This document shows positions 7,773 through 11,295 of a stretch of DNA of 11,295 nucleotides, one piece after another (the stretch's first letter is position 1; every line of letters begins with the position of its first letter). The stretch spans positions 1-11,295 of the forward strand of contig CACXFY010000165.1 of assembly GCA_902767005.1 (NCBI GenBank), given 5' to 3'. The notes under the pieces are model-generated. The model was given only the letters and a program-made list of their open reading frames with translations, had not been told where the DNA came from and did not search any database. This DNA is from an uncultured Erysipelotrichaceae bacterium (GTDB taxonomy: Bacteria; Bacillota_I; Bacilli_A; RF39; UBA660). The translations under genes were made by a program, and so were the position numbers.

Positions 7773-7967
7773 ATGAATAATTATAATGAATTTATTACAA
7801 CTGTTAATAAAGTCTTTGAACTCATAAGTGTTACTAAAGAAAAAATAAAAGATCCAGATAATCAAAATTATATTGCTAGTATTGAAGAGTATAAAGACAA
7901 TGTAAAAAAGTACGCTAACGTACTTAAAAGTGGAGCTCCAATACCAAAGAAAGTAGAGCACTTATAA
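7773..7967 (+). CDS. Small helical protein of the essC operon, function unknown (64 aa)
   Basis: This is a 64-residue, highly charged protein with two probable helices, about residues 3-26 (NEFITTVNKVFELISVTKEK) and 31-52 (NYIASIEEYKDNVKKYANVL), joined by a KDPDNQ turn. It ends in a Pro/Lys-rich tail (APIPKKVEHL). There is no signal peptide, no membrane segment and no W-x-G, so it is not a canonical WXG100 protein, although a helix-turn-helix hairpin of this size is the same general shape. AAGGAG (7761-7766), 6 nt before the ATG, makes it a convincing gene despite its size. Its place directly after essC and esaB suggests a secreted substrate, an accessory or a chaperone of the secretion system. 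I do not recognise a named family. Confidence 0.7.
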   Translation: MNNYNEFITTVNKVFELISVTKEKIKDPDNQNYIASIEEYKDNVKKYANVLKSGAPIPKKVEHL

Positions 7968-7968
7968 T

Positions 7969-8187
7969 ATGATAGAAAAAATGAAATATGAAGAAATATT
8001 AAAGATATCTGGAGATTTAAAAGAATTAGTAAATAAACTAAATCAAATAGTAACAGAAGACGGACCCCAAGACATAAAAGATTTTATTTCTACTGTAGAA
8101 GGTTATTCAAAGTATTTAGAAACTACTGTTCAAATTAATAAAGATGCAGAAGAAGCCATTAACGAATTAGTAAGTAGATTACATTAA
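7969..8187 (+). CDS. Small helical protein of the essC operon, function unknown (72 aa)
   Basis: This is a 72-residue acidic protein that looks like a helical hairpin: helix 1 at about residues 6-29 (KYEEILKISGDLKELVNKLN), a TEDGPQ turn, and a long helix 2 at about 34-71 carrying STVEGYSKYLETT and KDAEEAINELVSRL. It has no W-x-G motif, signal or membrane segment. The turn EDG lies where WXG100 proteins have their W-x-G, and the overall shape is similar, so a divergent Esx-like or LXG-associated helical partner is possible but unproven. It starts 1 nt after the preceding stop and has no clear binding site of its own, implying translational coupling. ATG 7981 is an alternative start, 4 codons in. 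The shared terminator begins 3 nt after the stop. Confidence 0.7.
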   Translation: MIEKMKYEEILKISGDLKELVNKLNQIVTEDGPQDIKDFISTVEGYSKYLETTVQINKDAEEAINELVSRLH

Positions 8188-8190
8188 AAT

Positions 8191-8229
8191 AAAAGAACTA
8201 AAATTCAAAATATTTTAGTTCTTTTTTTT
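8191..8229. terminator. Bidirectional terminator between the essC operon and the convergent phospholipase-like gene
   Basis: A perfect 14-bp inverted repeat, AAAAGAACTAAAAT (8191-8204) and ATTTTAGTTCTTTT (8212-8225), has a 7-nt loop. On the + strand it is followed by T to 8229; on the - strand an A-rich flank (8186-8190) gives a shorter U-run. The - strand gene's last codons and TAG stop (8198-8200) lie inside the stem. Confidence 0.88.
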
Positions 8230-9172
8230 CATCACAATTTAGACCAGTAATATAACTAAGATTAGTAAATATTTTTTCTAAATCTATATCTTTACCATCT
8301 ATATAATCAAAAGATGCACATATAATAGTTTTAGCTTGCTTAATAGCTTTTAAGTATAAATCTACAAAAGATTCCGTACTAGTCATATCATATACACATG
8401 GATTTCTCCATAAATTATGTTCATTATTTAAAAAGTTATGTCTATCATTTAATGGATAATGATAACTAACTGCTTCAAATCTAAAATAATTCTTTGGTGT
8501 TATAGTATCTACCAATTTATAAATACCCTTTTTTATACCAGTTGTATCTCTTCTAAATAATGTTAACGCAGTACGCATTTGTTTTAATGATTTAAAATAA
8601 ATTTCATTCATATTTTTAATACTATAAGTCTTTAAGAAAGAATAATCTATAGACTTTTTAAGTTTAGTAGAGAATCTATGATCTAAATCAAAACAAAAGT
8701 TACCTATTGGAAACTTATATGGATTACCATTTGCTCTTCTACGAGCCATATCATTATCAATAAAAGTCTCCATAAATTGATGTATATTATTATATTTATA
8801 AGTACTAGGTCTATGTTTCTCAAAATAACCAGTTTTATAATATACAAATGGATGTACTGTACTATCTAATACATAATGACATATCATACCACTAACATAA
8901 CTATTAACGTCATAATCACTAGTATAATTATTATCTCTAATATAATTTAATAAATTTACAAAGTATTCCCTAGTATTATTATCATGAAAATGATCTTTAA
9001 ACTTCCTAATATCTTTACCTTTTTGGAAAGAAAACAAATTATAAAACATTAAAGAATCCATACCTTGTCCAAACATCTTAATTCTCTTAGGATTAATTCT
9101 TTTCTTAATGTCTTGTGGTAATATGTCGAATACATCTTTCGCAAAAAAAGCATGTGTAATAGTTGCTGGCAT
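8198..9172 (-). CDS. Zinc-dependent phospholipase C family protein
   Basis: The 324-residue product resembles the Zn-dependent phospholipase C/S1-P1 nuclease-like superfamily (Pfam Zn_dep_PLPC). The N-terminal ATITHAFFAKDVF places His7 at the usual first metal position. GQGMDSLMF gives Asp39. FKDHFHD gives His61/His63. GMICHYVLDSTVHPFVYY contains the hallmark HxxxDxxxHP (His99, Asp103, His107), and HQFMETFID supplies His131, Glu135 and Asp139. Together these are a plausible tri-metal site. It has no signal peptide, unlike secreted clostridial phospholipases, so it may be cytoplasmic or exported another way; the substrate is unknown. On its strand a six-G binding site lies 5 nt before the ATG. 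It is convergent with the essC operon and divergent from the Abi gene. Its last ten or so codons double as the terminator. Confidence 0.82.
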   Translation of the reverse strand: MPATITHAFFAKDVFDILPQDIKKRINPKRIKMFGQGMDSLMFYNLFSFQKGKDIRKFKDHFHDNNTREYFVNLLNYIRDNNYTSDYDVNSYVSGMICHYVLDSTVHPFVYYKTGYFEKHRPSTYKYNNIHQFMETFIDNDMARRRANGNPYKFPIGNFCFDLDHRFSTKLKKSIDYSFLKTYSIKNMNEIYFKSLKQMRTALTLFRRDTTGIKKGIYKLVDTITPKNYFRFEAVSYHYPLNDRHNFLNNEHNLWRNPCVYDMTSTESFVDLYLKAIKQAKTIICASFDYIDGKDIDLEKIFTNLSYITGLNCDEKKELKYFEF

Positions 9173-9195
9173 AAAATCCCCCCAAACTTATTTTT

Positions 9196-9204
9196 ATTAT
9201 AACA
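9196..9204 (-). promoter_or_regulatory. Extended -10 promoter of the phospholipase-like gene
   Basis: Read on the - strand, TGT followed by a consensus TATAAT (9201 to 9196) lies about 24 nt upstream of the start codon. No strong -35 is visible. The 15 bases around it nearly match the divergent promoter on the other strand. Confidence 0.6.
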
Positions 9205-9246
9205 CATAATTTCCCATAAAAATTATTATTTTTATTACATATTATG

Positions 9247-9255
9247 TGGTATAAT
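9247..9255 (+). promoter_or_regulatory. Extended -10 promoter of the abi-htrA operon
   Basis: TGG then TATAAT (9250-9255) forms an extended -10 element without a clear -35. The start point would be near 9262, directly at the AGGTGA binding site (9263-9268), so the leader is predicted to be only about 12 nt. Confidence 0.6.
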
Positions 9256-9273
9256 CAATAATAGGTGAATAGT

Positions 9274-10230
9274 ATGATAGAGAAGAATTTTAAAAACTTA
9301 GAAGAACAAGTAGAAATATTTAAACATAAAGGTATGATAATAAATGATGAAAGCTATGCTAAACAAATACTATTACGTGAAAATTATTTCTTCTTAAATG
9401 GATATCGTCACCTGTTTTTAAAATCTCTAGAAGATAGAAGTTTTAAAGAAGGTACAACATTTGAAGAACTATATAGTTTATTCTTATTTGATAGATCATT
9501 TAGAAATGTAATCTTTAAATACTTATTAGTAATTGAAAACAACTTAAAATCTATTTTGTCATATCAATTATCTAAAAAATATGGTTATAAAGAAAAAGAC
9601 TACTTAAATGCTAAAAACTTTTCTCACGAACCAGAAAGACAAGCTCAAATAAATGATTTAATAAAGAAAATGAAAAAGCAAATAAGAGTAAATGGTTCAC
9701 AACATAGCGCAACACTACACTATGTATCTAACTATGGATATATACCACTATGGATATTAGTAAAAGTATTATCATTTGGTATTGTAAGTGAAATGTATTC
9801 TATTCTAAAGAAAGAAGATCAAGTAGATATTGCTAACGTATATGGGGTAGAATCTGATAATTTAGCTATTTATTTACCAATACTAGCTAACTATCGTAAT
9901 TTATGTGCTCATGAAGATATACTATATGAGAATAAAACACAAAAGTCTATCGATGATACTATATACCATCAAGTATTAAATATTGAAAAAGAAGAAGATG
10001 AATACAAGTATGGTAAAAATGATTTATTTGCCTTAGTTATCATCTTAAAAAGATTATTACAAAAAGATGATTTTAAAAATATGACTATTGAATTAAATCA
10101 TATAATTGAAACATTAGATTTTAATCTTCATACTATTAAAATAGATAAAATACTAGATAGAATGGGCTTCCCAACTAATTGGGAAGAACTAGCAGACATA
10201 GAAAGGAAGAGAGAAAATGAAAGCGATTGA
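9274..10230 (+). CDS. Abi family protein (Abi_2 / AbiD-AbiF type, HEPN ribonuclease-like)
   Basis: The 318-residue all-helical cytoplasmic protein resembles the Abi_2 family (AbiD/AbiF phage abortive infection proteins). Visible family features are the N-terminal QVEIFKHKGMIINDE segment, LLRENYFFLNGYRHLF (33-48), FDRSFRNVIFKYLLVIENNLKS (72-93), YGYIPLWILVKVLSFGIVSEMY (154-175), and the HEPN active-site motif RNLCAHED. Arg208 and His213 form the Rx4H pair expected for metal-independent RNA cleavage. By family knowledge it may stop infected cells through RNA cleavage, but many homologues are uncharacterised. A GTG at 9265 lies inside the AGGTGA binding site; the ATG at 9274 has the proper 5-nt spacing. 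Its end overlaps the serine protease gene by 14 nt. It ends in TGA, the only one in the window. No toxin-antitoxin partner is visible beside it. Confidence 0.85.
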   Translation: MIEKNFKNLEEQVEIFKHKGMIINDESYAKQILLRENYFFLNGYRHLFLKSLEDRSFKEGTTFEELYSLFLFDRSFRNVIFKYLLVIENNLKSILSYQLSKKYGYKEKDYLNAKNFSHEPERQAQINDLIKKMKKQIRVNGSQHSATLHYVSNYGYIPLWILVKVLSFGIVSEMYSILKKEDQVDIANVYGVESDNLAIYLPILANYRNLCAHEDILYENKTQKSIDDTIYHQVLNIEKEEDEYKYGKNDLFALVIILKRLLQKDDFKNMTIELNHIIETLDFNLHTIKIDKILDRMGFPTNWEELADIERKRENESD

Positions 10231-11295
10231 TGGAATTAAACTATTCTTCATAATAATATTTTCATTTATTATTGGTGGAATAGTATCAATATCATTATTA
10301 AAGTTTACTCCTTTAATTAGTGAAATATTAGGTACAAGTAATAATACAATTATTACTAAAAATAGTACTAAAGTATATGAAAAAAGCTCATTAGCAGCTT
10401 CAATAGAAAAAATATATGATGCAACTGTTGTAGTTCAAACATATCAACAAGATCAATTAATGGGTTCTGGAAGTGGATTTGTTTATAAAGTAGATAATAA
10501 ATATGGTTATATTTTAACTAATGAACATGTAGTAAGTGATAGTAAAGAAATAAAAGTTTTATTCACAAGTAGTGAAGAAGTAGAAGCCACTTATTTAGGT
10601 GGAGATCAATACTTAGACTTAGCTGTCTTAAGAGTAAATAAAAAATATGTAAAACAAATAGCTAGTATAGGTAGTAGTGAAAAGATTAATTTAGGAGATA
10701 CAGTATTTACTGTAGGATCACCAATGGGTGCTGACTACGCTGGAAGTGTAACATCTGGTATTCTATCAGGTAAAGATAGAATGATAGCTGTAAACGTTCA
10801 AACAGCAAGAAGTACTGATTGGATGATGCGAGTATTACAATTTGATGCTTCTATTAATCCAGGAAATTCTGGAGGACCGTTACTAAATGTAAATGGCGAA
10901 GTAATAGGAATCTGTTCACTAAAACTAGTAGATGATCAAATAGAAGGTATGGGCTTTGCTATTCCAATAGAATATGCTATGAACCATGTAGAATCATTAG
11001 AAAAAGGTAAGAAAATAGAATGGCCAGTACTTGGAATATCAATGATAAATGTAACAGATACAGTAAGCTTATATCAAGCTGGTGTAAGATTATCATCTAA
11101 TGTAAAAGAAGGAGTTTATGTAGCAGATACAACATCTGGAGCTAAAACAGCTGGTCTTAGAAAAGGAGATATAATAGTAAAACTAAATGGAAAGAAAACA
11201 AGTGATATAGCCCATCTAAGATATGAATTATATCAACATCAAGCTGGAGATGTAGTAACAATAACATATATTAGAAATAATAAAGAAACTACTGC
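10217..11295 (+). CDS. HtrA/DegP-like S1C serine protease with PDZ domain (partial, 3' end outside window)
   Basis: This is an envelope quality-control protease of the HtrA family, 359 codons visible and open at the right edge. An N-terminal membrane anchor (about residues 6-27, LFFIIIFSFIIGGIVSISLL) is followed by a short linker. The trypsin-like domain then carries the full catalytic triad: His104 in LTNEHVV, Asp134 in YLDLAVLRV, and Ser218 in NPGNSGGPLLN. The oxyanion/substrate region GSPMGADYAGSVTSGILSG is also present. A PDZ domain begins near residue 270, with GLRKGDIIVKLNGK as its conserved core. The active site should face outside the membrane. The ATG at 10217 follows AAGGAAGAGAG and lies inside the end of the Abi gene, overlapping by 14 nt in another frame. 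Production therefore probably depends on transcription, and perhaps translation, of the Abi gene. Bacilli HtrA usually ends soon after a single PDZ domain, so little is likely missing. Confidence 0.92.
   Translation, partial: MKAIDGIKLFFIIIFSFIIGGIVSISLLKFTPLISEILGTSNNTIITKNSTKVYEKSSLAASIEKIYDATVVVQTYQQDQLMGSGSGFVYKVDNKYGYILTNEHVVSDSKEIKVLFTSSEEVEATYLGGDQYLDLAVLRVNKKYVKQIASIGSSEKINLGDTVFTVGSPMGADYAGSVTSGILSGKDRMIAVNVQTARSTDWMMRVLQFDASINPGNSGGPLLNVNGEVIGICSLKLVDDQIEGMGFAIPIEYAMNHVESLEKGKKIEWPVLGISMINVTDTVSLYQAGVRLSSNVKEGVYVADTTSGAKTAGLRKGDIIVKLNGKKTSDIAHLRYELYQHQAGDVVTITYIRNNKETT

Larger units (their letters stand above)
9196..9255. repeat. Imperfect inverted repeat formed by two divergent promoters
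   Basis: The - strand reading of 9210-9196 is ATTATGTGTTATAAT and the + strand 9241-9255 is ATTATGTGGTATAAT. They match at 14 of 15 positions and are separated by 30 nt of AT-rich DNA. Each arm contains an extended -10 box, and the arms point away from each other. Confidence 0.8.

Noticed and set aside
7704..7961. 85-residue hydrophobic open frame on the - strand across the esaB-like and 64-aa genes
   Set aside because: Its Ile/Phe/Leu-rich content is the reverse reading of Asn/Lys/Glu codons, and the + strand genes have good binding sites and operon spacing.
7773..8187. Canonical WXG100 (EsxA-like) proteins
   Set aside because: Neither small protein has W-x-G, and both are shorter than the family; only the hairpin shape and the gene context are similar.
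7773..8187. Type II toxin-antitoxin pair
   Set aside because: Two small overlapping-style genes suggested it, but neither product shows a toxin fold or a DNA-binding motif, and they are embedded in the essC operon with no own promoter.
9265..9273. GTG 9265 as the Abi start (likewise GTG 1383 and GTG 2907)
   Set aside because: Each GTG is part of, or directly in, the ribosome binding site; the next in-frame start, nine bases downstream, has a proper 5-nt spacing.
1..11295. CRISPR array, tRNA, rRNA, insertion sequence or phage attachment site
   Set aside because: No regularly spaced direct repeats, no cloverleaf or rRNA-like sequence, and no transposase, integrase or terminal inverted repeats were seen on either strand.

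Overview
The window is AT-rich, gene-dense DNA that looks like a chromosomal segment of a low-GC Bacillota, probably class Bacilli. The evidence is the rplM-rpsI pair behind a short structured leader, strong GGAGG/AGGTGA ribosome binding sites, TATAAT promoters, U-tract terminators, and an EssC/EsaB (type VIIb secretion) operon. Placement in an uncultured gut or Mollicutes-related lineage is only a guess from base composition. Trp is always TGG, ten of eleven visible stop codons are TAA or TAG, and no gene is interrupted by TGA, so the standard bacterial code fits.

Layout, left to right on the + strand unless noted: the C-terminal part of an unrecognised Ala/Gln-rich acidic protein (to 334); a terminator with a promoter embedded in it; a leader hairpin and rplM-rpsI (453-1323); a terminator with the next promoter abutting it; a class I SAM-dependent methyltransferase (1392-2171); a short formate/nitrite transporter-family membrane protein (2223-2828); a four-gene operon of essC (2916-7493), an esaB/yukD-like ubiquitin-fold gene, and two tiny helical-protein genes (to 8187); a bidirectional terminator shared with a convergent zinc-dependent phospholipase C-family gene on the - strand (8198-9172); a divergent promoter pair; then an Abi_2/HEPN-type Abi gene (9274-10230) overlapping by 14 nt an HtrA-like S1C serine protease gene that runs off the right edge. 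No gene-free stretch exceeds about 120 bases.

Functionally, rplM-rpsI is ordinary ribosomal housekeeping. The essC operon is the most interesting part. It has its own promoter and terminator and encodes the secretion ATPase with an N-terminal FHA domain, two membrane helices and three ATPase modules, plus an EsaB-like partner. It contains no EssB, EssA, EsaA or canonical WXG100 gene. In their place are two very small helical proteins of unknown function. The second ATPase module of EssC has lost key catalytic residues. The Abi-HtrA overlap joins a probable HEPN ribonuclease to a membrane-anchored envelope protease.

Several genes have a -10 box only 6-8 nt upstream of an AGGTGA ribosome binding site. 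In three of them the GTG inside or next to that site opens an in-frame ORF, but the likely start is nine bases further downstream.
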